Positions 1 through 6,191 of a stretch of DNA of 6,378 nucleotides are shown here, piece by piece. Source of the DNA: JBHEMT01 sp046262435 (GTDB taxonomy: Bacteria > Chloroflexota > Dormibacteria > Aeolococcales > Aeolococcaceae); the NCBI GenBank assembly GCA_046262435.1, contig JBHEMT010000018.1:1-6378 (forward strand). The letters run 5' to 3'. The notes beneath the pieces are model-generated. The model saw only the letters and a program-made list of their open reading frames with translations. It ran no database searches and was not told the origin of the DNA. Position 1 is the stretch's first letter, and each line of letters begins with the position of its first letter. The translations under genes and the position numbers were made by a program.

Positions 1-444
1 CGCATCGCCCGCGACCTCGGTATGTCGCCACCTGCGGTGGGCGACCGCATTGCCCGCCTGGAACGCGCCGGGGTGATTCGCGGCTACACGCTCGATATCG
101 GCTGGGCGGCGGCGGGCTCTCCGATGACCGTGTTTCTCACCGTCACTGCGGTGCAGGGCCACTCCCTGGCCACGATCATCCAACAGCTCCGCGACCTGCC
201 CGAGGTGGCCGACGTCAGCCTGGTGACCGGCGCGATCGACCTGATCGCGCGGTTGCTGGTTCGCGACCACAACCACCTGCAGCAGTTGCTGCTCGAGCGC
301 GTCTGGCAGATCGCCGGGGTGCAGCGCACAGAAACCCTGCTGACCCTGGCCGAGATGCAGCCCAAGAACTTCGCCTCACAGCTGATCGCCGCGATGCGCG
401 CCAACGTCCCGGACACCCGGGCACATCAGGGAGGGACGGCGTGA
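1..444 (+). CDS. Lrp/AsnC-family transcriptional regulator (5' end missing)
   Basis: This is a DNA-binding regulator of the feast/famine (Lrp/AsnC) family, which usually senses an amino acid or related small molecule. The reading frame is open from base 1, so the gene starts upstream. About 147 residues are visible, close to a full protein lacking roughly the first helix or two. The first visible residues, RIARDLGMSPPAVGDRIARL, are the recognition part of the winged helix-turn-helix, followed by the typical LERAGVIRGY wing. The rest is the RAM ligand-binding/oligomerisation domain, with the characteristic 'VTGAIDL' turn and the closing 'GVQRTETLLTL' strand. The stop overlaps the GTG start of the ligase gene by 4 nt, so the regulator is probably co-transcribed with the genes it controls and may control itself. 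Its effector is unknown; a substrate of the downstream pathway is the natural guess. The family assignment is firm. Confidence 0.93.
   Translation, partial: RIARDLGMSPPAVGDRIARLERAGVIRGYTLDIGWAAAGSPMTVFLTVTAVQGHSLATIIQQLRDLPEVADVSLVTGAIDLIARLLVRDHNHLQQLLLERVWQIAGVQRTETLLTLAEMQPKNFASQLIAAMRANVPDTRAHQGGTA
430..434 (+). promoter_or_regulatory. Shine-Dalgarno site of the ligase gene
   Basis: GGAGG lies inside the end of the regulator gene, 6 nt before the GTG at 441. It supports that GTG as the start even though the regulator's stop codon lies at 442-444. Confidence 0.75.
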
Positions 445-1952
445 GCCAGGACGCCGAGACCGTCGACCTAGGAATCGGCACGCCTGGTTTCGTGGCCAGG
501 CATGGACTGCATACCGATGAGCAGCGCGACGCCGCTCGTCGGGTGACCAGCGAGATTCGCGAGCAGGGACTGCGCACGGTGCGCATCGTGGTGGTCGACC
601 AGCACGGGGTGCCGCGCACCAAGTTCCTCTCGGCCGAGGCCGCAATCGCAGCCATGGCCAACGGCGCGGACTTCTCAGGGGCCATCTACAGTCTCGACAC
701 CGGCAACGCGGTGTTCCCCCAGGCATTCGGACCCGGCGGCGGCTTCGGCATCGAGGAGTTCACCGGCTTTCCCGACGTCGTGCTGGTGCCGGACCCGTCC
801 ACCTTCCGGGTCCTGCCCTGGGCGGACCGCACCGGTTGGGTGCTGTGCGACGTGTACTTCAGCAATGGCCGGCCGGTCCCCCTGGACGGCCGGGCGATCA
901 TGCGCGAACAGCTGCGCCGCCTCGAGACGGCGGGGTACCAGTACACCGCGGGCCTGGAGGTCGAGTACTACATCGTTCGGTTGGCGGAAGAACACATCGG
1001 GCTGGACCGGACCGGGGCGCCGCCGCCGACCCCTCGGGTGGACATCTTTGAGCAGGGCTACCAGTTCCTTTCCGATGCCCGGCTTGACGGGGTGGAGAGC
1101 ACGGTCAGTGCCCTGCGTGACGCGCTCTACGACGTGGGCCTGCCGCCGCGGTCGATGGAGGACGAATGGGGCCCGGGCCAGATGGAGTTCACCTTCAGCC
1201 CGCTCACCGGGATGGCCGCAGCCGACGCAATGATCCTGTTCCGCAGCGCGGTCAAGGCGGTCTGCCGGCGCCGTGGGCTGCTGGCCACGTTCATGTGCTG
1301 GCCGGCGCTGCCCAACTTCTTCCCCTCCGGCTGGCACCTCCACGAGTCGTTGGTAACGAACGGGAAGCATGGCGCCAACGCCTTCGCGTCGGATACGGAG
1401 ATGCTCTCGCCGGTGGGGCGGCATTTCGTCGCCGGGTTGCTCGAGCACGCCAAGCCGATGACGATTTTCACAACGCCGACGGTCAACGGCTATGGGCGGT
1501 TCCGGCCGTACTCGTTTGCGCCTGACCGGATCGGCTGGGCCCTGGAGAACCGCGGCGCAATGGTGCGCGTCCAGGGGGGCGCCGGCGACCGGGGTACGCA
1601 CATCGAGAACCGGCTCGGCGAGCCCGCCGCGAACCCCTACCTCTACATGGCGGCCAACATCGCCGCCGGCCTCGACGGCATCACCCGGGGCGCCGAGCCG
1701 CCACCCCCAGTGTCCGCCGACCCCTACGCGGAGGAGGCGGAGGCGCTTCCGGCGTCGCTGGAAGAGGCCATCGCAGCCCTCGAGGGTGACCACCTCTTCC
1801 GGCGTGAATTTGGCGAGAGCTTCGTCGACTACTACGTGATGATGAAGCGTGCGGAGTACGGCCGCTACCAGGCGGGACTGGCTGAGAATCCGCTTGCCGA
1901 GGGGCAGGTCGTATCCGACTGGGAGATGCGTGAGTACTTTGAGGTCTACTGA
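441..1952 (+). CDS. Glutamine synthetase-family ligase, probable gamma-glutamyl-amine synthetase
   Basis: A 503-residue protein with the glutamine synthetase (GS) fold, an ATP-dependent ligase that makes gamma-glutamyl amides. The N-terminal beta-grasp domain covers about residues 35-135 and the catalytic domain the rest. By hand alignment to GSI the metal ligands are present: E173 and E175 in GLEVEYY, E242 and E249 in EWGPGQME, H299 in SGWHLHESL, and E389 in HIENR. So are R353, R371, R376 and R391, and the ANPYLYMAANIAAGLDGI helix. The ammonium pocket is not kept: Asp50 aligns with S79 and Glu327 of the flap with F359. Arg355 aligns with H387, and no adenylylation tyrosine motif is seen. This fits ligases that use an organic amine, such as PuuA or the Streptomyces GlnA3/GlnA4 polyamine and ethanolamine enzymes, better than ammonia assimilation. 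It is longer than typical GSI (about 440-475) because of a leader of some 25-30 residues and a proline-rich segment near 190-200. The GTG start has a good ribosome site and overlaps the regulator by 4 nt. The family is certain; the substrate is inferred only as a class. Confidence 0.93.
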   Translation: MSQDAETVDLGIGTPGFVARHGLHTDEQRDAARRVTSEIREQGLRTVRIVVVDQHGVPRTKFLSAEAAIAAMANGADFSGAIYSLDTGNAVFPQAFGPGGGFGIEEFTGFPDVVLVPDPSTFRVLPWADRTGWVLCDVYFSNGRPVPLDGRAIMREQLRRLETAGYQYTAGLEVEYYIVRLAEEHIGLDRTGAPPPTPRVDIFEQGYQFLSDARLDGVESTVSALRDALYDVGLPPRSMEDEWGPGQMEFTFSPLTGMAAADAMILFRSAVKAVCRRRGLLATFMCWPALPNFFPSGWHLHESLVTNGKHGANAFASDTEMLSPVGRHFVAGLLEHAKPMTIFTTPTVNGYGRFRPYSFAPDRIGWALENRGAMVRVQGGAGDRGTHIENRLGEPAANPYLYMAANIAAGLDGITRGAEPPPPVSADPYAEEAEALPASLEEAIAALEGDHLFRREFGESFVDYYVMMKRAEYGRYQAGLAENPLAEGQVVSDWEMREYFEVY

Positions 1953-1955
1953 CGG

Positions 1956-2312
1956 ATGACCCTGCAGCACGTCGTGCTCTTCTCGTTCCCCGATGAACTG
2001 TCTGAGGAGGATGCCGCCGACATGCGCGCCCAGGTGGCCGCCTGGCCGGAAAAGATCGGCGGGATGTCTCGTCTGCGTTTCGGTCACGATCTCAGCGGCG
2101 CGCGGACCAACGGGTACTCGCGGCTGCTGTACATGGAGTTCGCGGGCACCGACGAGCTCAAGCAGTACCAGCAGCACGCGGTGCACCAGGCCTTCCATCG
2201 CTGGATCCTGGAGCGACGCTGCAACCCACTGGCCTTCGACTACTTTCTTGACCCGGACACCGTCCTTCTGCCCGAGCCAGACCTGAACGACCACAAGGAG
2301 AGCGCACCATGA
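1956..2312 (+). CDS. Dabb (stress-responsive A/B barrel) domain protein
   Basis: A 118-residue single-domain protein of the Dabb family, small ferredoxin-like barrels that usually dimerise. The sequence opens with the family's 'QHVVLFSF' strand (H5). It continues with a helix holding WPEKIGGM, the strand RLRFGHDLS, then YSRLLYMEF, and the signature 'YQQHAVHQAF' (Y71, H74, H77). The last 20 or so residues are polar and probably a tail. Most Dabb proteins have no known function. A plant member, olivetolic acid cyclase, uses a Tyr and a His at the same spacing as Y71/H77, but this pair is part of the general family pattern and does not prove catalysis. The gene sits 3 nt after the ligase and overlaps the permease by 4 nt (ATGA), so it belongs to the same pathway. 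It could be an auxiliary isomerase or cyclase or a binding protein. A GAGG at 1941-1944 lies 11 nt before the ATG. The family call is solid; the role is not known. Confidence 0.88.
   Translation: MTLQHVVLFSFPDELSEEDAADMRAQVAAWPEKIGGMSRLRFGHDLSGARTNGYSRLLYMEFAGTDELKQYQQHAVHQAFHRWILERRCNPLAFDYFLDPDTVLLPEPDLNDHKESAP
2295..2300 (+). promoter_or_regulatory. Shine-Dalgarno site of the permease gene
   Basis: AAGGAG ends 8 nt before the ATG at 2309, inside the end of the Dabb gene. It is one of the clearest ribosome sites in the window and fixes the permease start. Confidence 0.8.
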
Positions 2313-3817
2313 CCCAGACGCCAACCCGAAGCCCGGAGCCGGTGCTCGCCGGCGGCCCCGGAGTGGTGACGCCCTCCGGCCCCAACCAGCTGGCCCGCGG
2401 CACCCTCAGCCTCTGGGATGCGATCGCCATCTCGGTCTCGGTGCTCGCCCCCGGGATGGCGATGTTTCTCAACGTCCCCGGCGTGGCGGCCGTAGCGGGC
2501 GGTTCCACACCGCTGTCCTTCCTGCTCGGCGGCATCGGCGTCCTCGCCCTGGCCTTCGTCGTCATCGGCTTCACACGGCGGATGGCCTCGGCCGGCTACG
2601 CGTACACCTATGCGGCGCGCAGCCTTGGCAAGGAGGGCGGCTTCGTCGCCGGCTGGCTGTATGCCTTCGGCCTCTCCTGCTTCGTTCCGATGACCATGGC
2701 CGGCACCGCCGCGCTGGCGGTGAACCTGCTCAACCTCGACCCCAAGCTCTGGTTCCCCTTCTTTTTGGTCGGCATGGTGCTGCTCGTGGGCCTCTCGATC
2801 ATCGCGGTGAAGGTGACCACCCGGGTTCAGCTACTGGTCGGCGCCATCACCATTGCGGTGATCATCATCGTCGACCTGATCACCACGGCCAAGGGCGGCA
2901 GCGGCGGCAACACCCTGCAACCCTTCACCTTCGGGCACACGGTGTCGGGCGGCTTCAACGGTGTCTTCTACGGCATCATTCTCGGGGTCACCTCGTACAT
3001 CGGCTTCGAGACCGCAGCCGACTTCGGCGAGGAGACCGCCAATCCACGCCGCTCCATCCCCATCGCGATCATCGCCGCAACCGGCTTCGCGATCGTCTTC
3101 TACCTTTTCACCACATACGCGATGACCATCGGTTTCGGCGTCGAGAACGGCAAGGGCTTCGGCAGTGACCCATTCGCCCTGAAGACTGTGGCCGGGAAGT
3201 TCGTCGGGGGCCCGTTTCCACAGCTGATCGAGATCGGCGGCATGCTCTCTGCGTTCATCGTCTGCTTGGCGTGCGCCACCGCCGCCGCCCGTACCCTGTT
3301 CGCGATGGGCCGCGAGCGCGTGCTGCCCGCCTGGTTCGGCAAGACCAATGCCCGCTTCAAGACCCCGGTCAACGCCATCCTCACAGTTGCGGTACTCAGC
3401 ACCGTGCTGGCGGCGGCGGTGGGCTACGGCTGGGCGCAGGACGCCTTCGGGGGCGCCGCGTTCACCGTGTACTTCTTCTTTGCAACCCTGGGCACGCTTG
3501 GCGTGATCCTGGTGTACATCGGGCTCTGCATCGGTGGGATGGTCTTTTTCCGCCGAACCAAGAGCAGCTACAACATCGTGCTGCATGCTGTCGTTCCACT
3601 GATCGGGGCGATCATCTTCGGTGCCGCCTTCTACGGATCCGTCTACCCGCAACCGCCGTTCCCGCTCAACCTGACGCCGTACGTCACCGCCGCCTGGCTG
3701 GTGATCGGCATCGTGGCGGTGCTGGTCCTGCGCTCGCGGAACCCCGCCGCGGTCGAGCGGATCGGCTCGATCCTGGGTGAGGAGGGGGGCGAGGACGCCA
3801 AACTGCTCTCCTCGTGA
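2309..3817 (+). CDS. APC-superfamily amino acid/amine permease
   Basis: A 502-residue inner-membrane transporter of the amino acid-polyamine-organocation superfamily, expected to import an amino acid or amine by proton or cation coupling. After a polar N-terminus of about 33 residues I count roughly twelve hydrophobic segments, near residues 35-62, 66-89, 111-140, 148-168, 172-193, 215-235, 250-276, 303-330, 353-373, 385-414, 423-445 and 457-475. Family marks include the glycine/proline-rich first segment (LAPGMAMFLNVPG), 'FTRRMASAGYAYTYAARSLG' after the second, 'GFETAADFGEETANPRRSIP' around 232-251 before TM7, and 'MGRERVLPAWFG' around 333-344. The polar C-terminus (476-502) is cytoplasmic. 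It overlaps the Dabb gene (ATGA) and the amidohydrolase gene (GTGA) by 4 nt each, so it is very likely the importer for the substrate of this operon. Which substrate cannot be read from the sequence. The transporter family is certain. Confidence 0.94.
   Translation: MTQTPTRSPEPVLAGGPGVVTPSGPNQLARGTLSLWDAIAISVSVLAPGMAMFLNVPGVAAVAGGSTPLSFLLGGIGVLALAFVVIGFTRRMASAGYAYTYAARSLGKEGGFVAGWLYAFGLSCFVPMTMAGTAALAVNLLNLDPKLWFPFFLVGMVLLVGLSIIAVKVTTRVQLLVGAITIAVIIIVDLITTAKGGSGGNTLQPFTFGHTVSGGFNGVFYGIILGVTSYIGFETAADFGEETANPRRSIPIAIIAATGFAIVFYLFTTYAMTIGFGVENGKGFGSDPFALKTVAGKFVGGPFPQLIEIGGMLSAFIVCLACATAAARTLFAMGRERVLPAWFGKTNARFKTPVNAILTVAVLSTVLAAAVGYGWAQDAFGGAAFTVYFFFATLGTLGVILVYIGLCIGGMVFFRRTKSSYNIVLHAVVPLIGAIIFGAAFYGSVYPQPPFPLNLTPYVTAAWLVIGIVAVLVLRSRNPAAVERIGSILGEEGGEDAKLLSS
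3790..3814 (+). promoter_or_regulatory. Possible RNA stem over the amidohydrolase start
   Basis: CGAGGA (3790-3795) can pair with TCCTCG (3809-3814), which includes the first base of the GTG start. An alternative pairing joins GAGGAG (3779-3784) with CTCCTC (3808-3813). Both would bury the purine-rich, SD-like stretch at 3779-3795. That stretch lies too far (19 nt or more) from the GTG to act in the normal way. A ribosome finishing the permease would melt this stem, which fits strict translational coupling. This is inferred from base pairing only. Confidence 0.3.
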
Positions 3818-3829
3818 TCGACGATCACG
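3813..3829. repeat. 17-bp odd palindrome at the permease/amidohydrolase junction
   Basis: CGTGATCG, one central A at 3821, then CGATCACG: 8-bp perfect arms. The dyad contains the permease stop and the amidohydrolase GTG start, and codes for the opening residues up to His5. It could be a regulator operator or an RNA hairpin (7 bp, 3-nt loop). It could equally be chance, because the codons for Ile-Asp-Asp-His readily give this pattern. Confidence 0.5.
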
Positions 3830-4932
3830 TCCACCCCTTTCCGCTGACATTCGCGCCACTCGACCTTGGCGGATTCACGCTTGACGTGACCCCGGGTGAC
3901 GCGGCCAACCAGCGCCGGCTGAATGTTCAGCCGGCGCGCCTGGCCGTGGAACTGCTGCGGGTGCGCCTGGCGAGCCACCTCGGCTGCGCTGCCAACGAGG
4001 TGAACACGGTTCGCGACGAGGCCGCGCGCAGCGACTGGCGAGGGTATGTCCGGGCGCTGTTTGCGGACGCGGAGATCACCGGGATGTGTCTCGACGCCGG
4101 GTGGCAGCGGCTCGAGCAAGGCGCGACCGAGCAATACGCCGATTTGGCGGGCGCGCCGGTGTGGGAGCTGGCCCGCCTTGAGCCCGTGGTCGATCGCCTG
4201 CTGGAGGAGCAGGCCACCGTGCGCGAGGTGATTGCCGGCGTCGATGCCTTCATCGAGCAGGCCCTGCAGGAGGGAGCCGTCGGCTTCAAGACGGTCATCG
4301 CCTACCGGACCGGACTGGCGGTCGACCCCGAAGCGAGCATCGCCGGTGCCGAGCGAGGGCTCGACGCCGACCGCAAGGCGGGACTGGAGGTGCGCCGCAG
4401 CGGCAAGGCGCTCCGCGACCTGCTCTTCCGGCGGCTCCTCGAAGCCTGCGCAGGCGCGGATCGTCCATTGCAGGTCCATACGGGCATCGGCGACTCGGAA
4501 ATCCGTCTGGCAGATTCCCACCCGCTGCTGCTGGATGCCCTGCTGCGGACTCCGTTGGGGTCGAGCGTCGACGTGGTTCTGATCCACGCCTCCTACCCGT
4601 GGCACGAACAGGCCGGCTACCTCGCCTCGGTCCGGCCGCGGGTGTGGACGGAATACTCCCTGTGCAACCTGTTCAGCCCGGCCACCACCGCCGAGCGACT
4701 GCTGCGGCTGCTCGATGTCGCGCCAACCGATCGGGTCACGCTGGGAAGCGATGGACACGGCCTGCCCGAGAGTCACTGGTTCGGGTGTGTCGTCCTGCGA
4801 GACGCCTGGCGCTCGGTTCGCGAACGTCTTGGCGGAACGGTGGGCTCGGCCTGGCTCGACGCGACCGGCGAGCGGATTTTCGAGAGCAACGCGCGCCGGC
4901 TCTACCACCTGCCCGACGCGGTAGCCGCATGA
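3814..4932 (+). CDS. Amidohydrolase, FluG/NodGS N-terminal type
   Basis: A 372-residue metal-dependent hydrolase of the amidohydrolase_2 group, matching as I recall it the N-terminal domain of fungal FluG and plant NodGS proteins. Metal-site residues are all present: H5 and H7 in IDDHVHP, H222 in QVHTGIGD, H258 in LIHASYPW, and D313 in GSDGHGLPE. The block 'GAVGFKTVIAYRTGL' near 154-168, with K159, is also typical of the FluG group. The C-terminus ends with FESNARRLYHLP. The GTG start is chosen because it puts HxH at residues 5-7, as in relatives, and overlaps the permease by 4 nt. No ribosome site lies at normal distance, so translation is probably coupled. Its partner in fused relatives is a glutamine synthetase domain, and the operon carries one as a separate gene. 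The likely job is hydrolysis of an amide or related bond in an intermediate of the ligase pathway, in the cytoplasm (no signal peptide). The substrate is unknown. Confidence 0.9.
   Translation: MIDDHVHPFPLTFAPLDLGGFTLDVTPGDAANQRRLNVQPARLAVELLRVRLASHLGCAANEVNTVRDEAARSDWRGYVRALFADAEITGMCLDAGWQRLEQGATEQYADLAGAPVWELARLEPVVDRLLEEQATVREVIAGVDAFIEQALQEGAVGFKTVIAYRTGLAVDPEASIAGAERGLDADRKAGLEVRRSGKALRDLLFRRLLEACAGADRPLQVHTGIGDSEIRLADSHPLLLDALLRTPLGSSVDVVLIHASYPWHEQAGYLASVRPRVWTEYSLCNLFSPATTAERLLRLLDVAPTDRVTLGSDGHGLPESHWFGCVVLRDAWRSVRERLGGTVGSAWLDATGERIFESNARRLYHLPDAVAA
3912..3937. repeat. Perfect 12-bp inverted repeat inside the amidohydrolase gene
   Basis: GCGCCGGCTGAA (3912-3923), TG, TTCAGCCGGCGC (3926-3937). 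The arms are perfect complements. As RNA it could form an 11-bp stem with a 4-nt ATGT loop, starting 98 nt after the GTG. No T-run follows, so it is not an ordinary rho-independent terminator. It codes for residues 33-42 (around RRLNVQPAR) without breaking the frame. It could be a protein-binding dyad, an RNA-stability element or chance. Confidence 0.7.
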
Positions 4933-6149
4933 GCGACGCCGGACTGCGGCCCGCGCGGGTGAACCCGGCGGTCACCGCCATGGCCCGGTCGGGGATCCGC
5001 GACATCATGGACGCCGCCTGGGGGCGGCCCGAGATCATCCGCCTTGAGGTCGGCGAGCCCGACTTCCCCACCCCGGCCCACATCGTCGAGGCGGCGCATG
5101 TCGCCGCAGTCGAGGGTCACACGGGATACATGCCCAGCGCCGGAATTCCACAGCTGCGCGAAGCCCTGGCCATCAAGGTGGCTGAGCGCAACGGGTACGC
5201 GGTTGCCCCGGACCAGACGATCGTCACCCAGGGTGGCGTCGAGGCGATTTACGCATCGCTGCTCACCCTCACCCGTCCCGGTGACGAGATCCTCCTGCCC
5301 GACCCTGCGTGGCCCAACTTCCTGATGATGGCGCACCTGCTCAACCTGACTCCGGTGACCTATCCGCTGACCCCGGAGTCGGGGTTCGTTCCCACGGTGG
5401 AGGCCCTGGAGCAGCTGGTCAGCAAGCGGACCTCGGTGATCGTGGTCAACTCGCCGTCCAACCCGCTGGGCTCGGTCATCGACGGGGCGCGGATGACCCA
5501 GCTGCTGGAGTTCACCGAGCGGCACGGCCTGTGGATGCTGTCGGATGAGTGCTATGACGAGATCACCTTTGATGACGCGTTTGTCAGCCCGGCATCAATC
5601 GCAGCCGAGCGCGTCGTCTCCGTCTACAGCTTCTCCAAGACGTACGCGATGACCGGGTGGCGGATCGGCTACGCGGTCGCCCCGGCCACCGTTGCGCCGT
5701 CCATCGCCAAATGCCAGGAGCCACTGATCTCGTGTGTCAACACGCCCACGCAGCACGCAGCCCTCGCCGCGGTGACCGGTCCGCAGGCGCCGGTTCGCGC
5801 GATGCGCGACGCCTACCGGGAGCGCCGCGACCTCGCTCTGGGCGTACTCAGCGGATCGCCATTGCCTGCCTTCACACCCCGCGGAGCCTTCTACCTGTGG
5901 GTCGACATCCGCTCGCTGGGACTGCCGTCGCGGGAAGTGGCACTGCGTCTGCTGGAGGAACGGCTGGTCGCGGTTGCGCCCGGATCCGCCTTCGGCGAGC
6001 GCGGTGAGGGTTTTCTCCGCGTCTCGCTTGCCTCAGCCGCCGCGGCTCTGACCGAGGGCATGCGCCGCCTGGTCGACTTCGCGGCGTCGGTGGGCCCTGC
6101 GAACTCGTCCCGACCGGCGCCAGCCAGTGATGCGGTGAGGCTGCGCTGA
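4929..6149 (+). CDS. Class I/II PLP-dependent aminotransferase
   Basis: A 406-residue fold-type I aminotransferase close to the aspartate aminotransferase I-gamma (Thermus-like) subgroup. It moves an amino group between an amino acid and a 2-oxo acid. Landmarks in order: 'LEVGEPDFPTP' near 39-49, Y67 in TGYMPSAG, W128 in DPAWPNF, N178 in NSPSNPLG, D206 and Y209 in SDECYDE, the PLP lysine K237 in SFSKTYAMTGWR, R245, and the carboxylate-binding R364 in FLRVSLA. All catalytic residues are present, so it should be active. The ATG at 4929 is chosen because it overlaps the amidohydrolase stop (ATGA) and gives a normal family N-terminus; the frame is open further upstream but only inside the amidohydrolase gene. 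No clear ribosome site precedes it, so translation is probably coupled. The last 20 or so residues are a Pro/Ser/Ala-rich tail. It probably handles the amino-acid product of the pathway, or regenerates glutamate. The substrate is not determinable. Confidence 0.93.
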   Translation: MSDAGLRPARVNPAVTAMARSGIRDIMDAAWGRPEIIRLEVGEPDFPTPAHIVEAAHVAAVEGHTGYMPSAGIPQLREALAIKVAERNGYAVAPDQTIVTQGGVEAIYASLLTLTRPGDEILLPDPAWPNFLMMAHLLNLTPVTYPLTPESGFVPTVEALEQLVSKRTSVIVVNSPSNPLGSVIDGARMTQLLEFTERHGLWMLSDECYDEITFDDAFVSPASIAAERVVSVYSFSKTYAMTGWRIGYAVAPATVAPSIAKCQEPLISCVNTPTQHAALAAVTGPQAPVRAMRDAYRERRDLALGVLSGSPLPAFTPRGAFYLWVDIRSLGLPSREVALRLLEERLVAVAPGSAFGERGEGFLRVSLASAAAALTEGMRRLVDFAASVGPANSSRPAPASDAVRLR

Positions 6150-6191
6150 CGCAAGTGGCAGGATCCCGCCCACATCCCAAGGAGGATGACC
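6150..6191 (+). other. Only real intergenic gap, no terminator seen
   Basis: These 42 nt separate the aminotransferase from the next gene. The best pairing is a 4-bp GTGG/CCAC with an 11-nt loop around a GGATCC, too weak for a terminator, and no T-run follows. No promoter boxes are convincing. Read-through into the last gene is possible. Confidence 0.5.
6179..6185 (+). promoter_or_regulatory. Shine-Dalgarno site of the branched-chain aminotransferase
   Basis: AAGGAGG is the strongest ribosome site in the window. It lies 6 nt before the GTG at 6192, but directly abuts the in-frame ATG at 6186. This favours GTG as the start. Confidence 0.8.

Noticed and set aside
437..456. 6-bp inverted repeat (CGGCGT/ACGCCG) across the ligase start
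   Set aside because: Six pairs with an 8-nt loop are common by chance in high-GC DNA and there is no supporting context.
675..2324. Long open frame on the reverse strand opposite the ligase and Dabb genes
   Set aside because: Its translation is rich in Arg, Gly, His and Val with no recognisable motif, and it lies opposite genes with clear family motifs. Long antisense frames are expected in high-GC coding DNA.
2831..3859. Reverse-strand open frame opposite the permease
   Set aside because: Low-complexity Asp/Gly/Arg-rich translation without a family signature; a mirror of the permease codons.
4444..4455. 12-bp palindrome GCCTGCGCAGGC in the amidohydrolase gene
   Set aside because: It is short (6-bp arms), G+C-rich and inside coding sequence; such palindromes are expected by chance here.
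3643..4908. Reverse-strand open frame opposite the amidohydrolase
   Set aside because: No motif or ribosome site; the + strand gene has a complete metal-binding residue set.
4599..4928. N-terminal extension of the aminotransferase
   Set aside because: The frame is open here but lies wholly within the amidohydrolase gene and translates to Arg/Ala-rich sequence unlike aminotransferases. The ATG at 4929 gives a normal family start.
6186..6191. ATG 6186 as start of the branched-chain aminotransferase
   Set aside because: It directly abuts AAGGAGG with no spacer; the GTG 6 nt later has normal spacing.
6150..6191. Possible terminator or promoter before the last gene
   Set aside because: Only a 4-bp stem can be drawn, no T-run follows, and no convincing -35/-10 pair is present.
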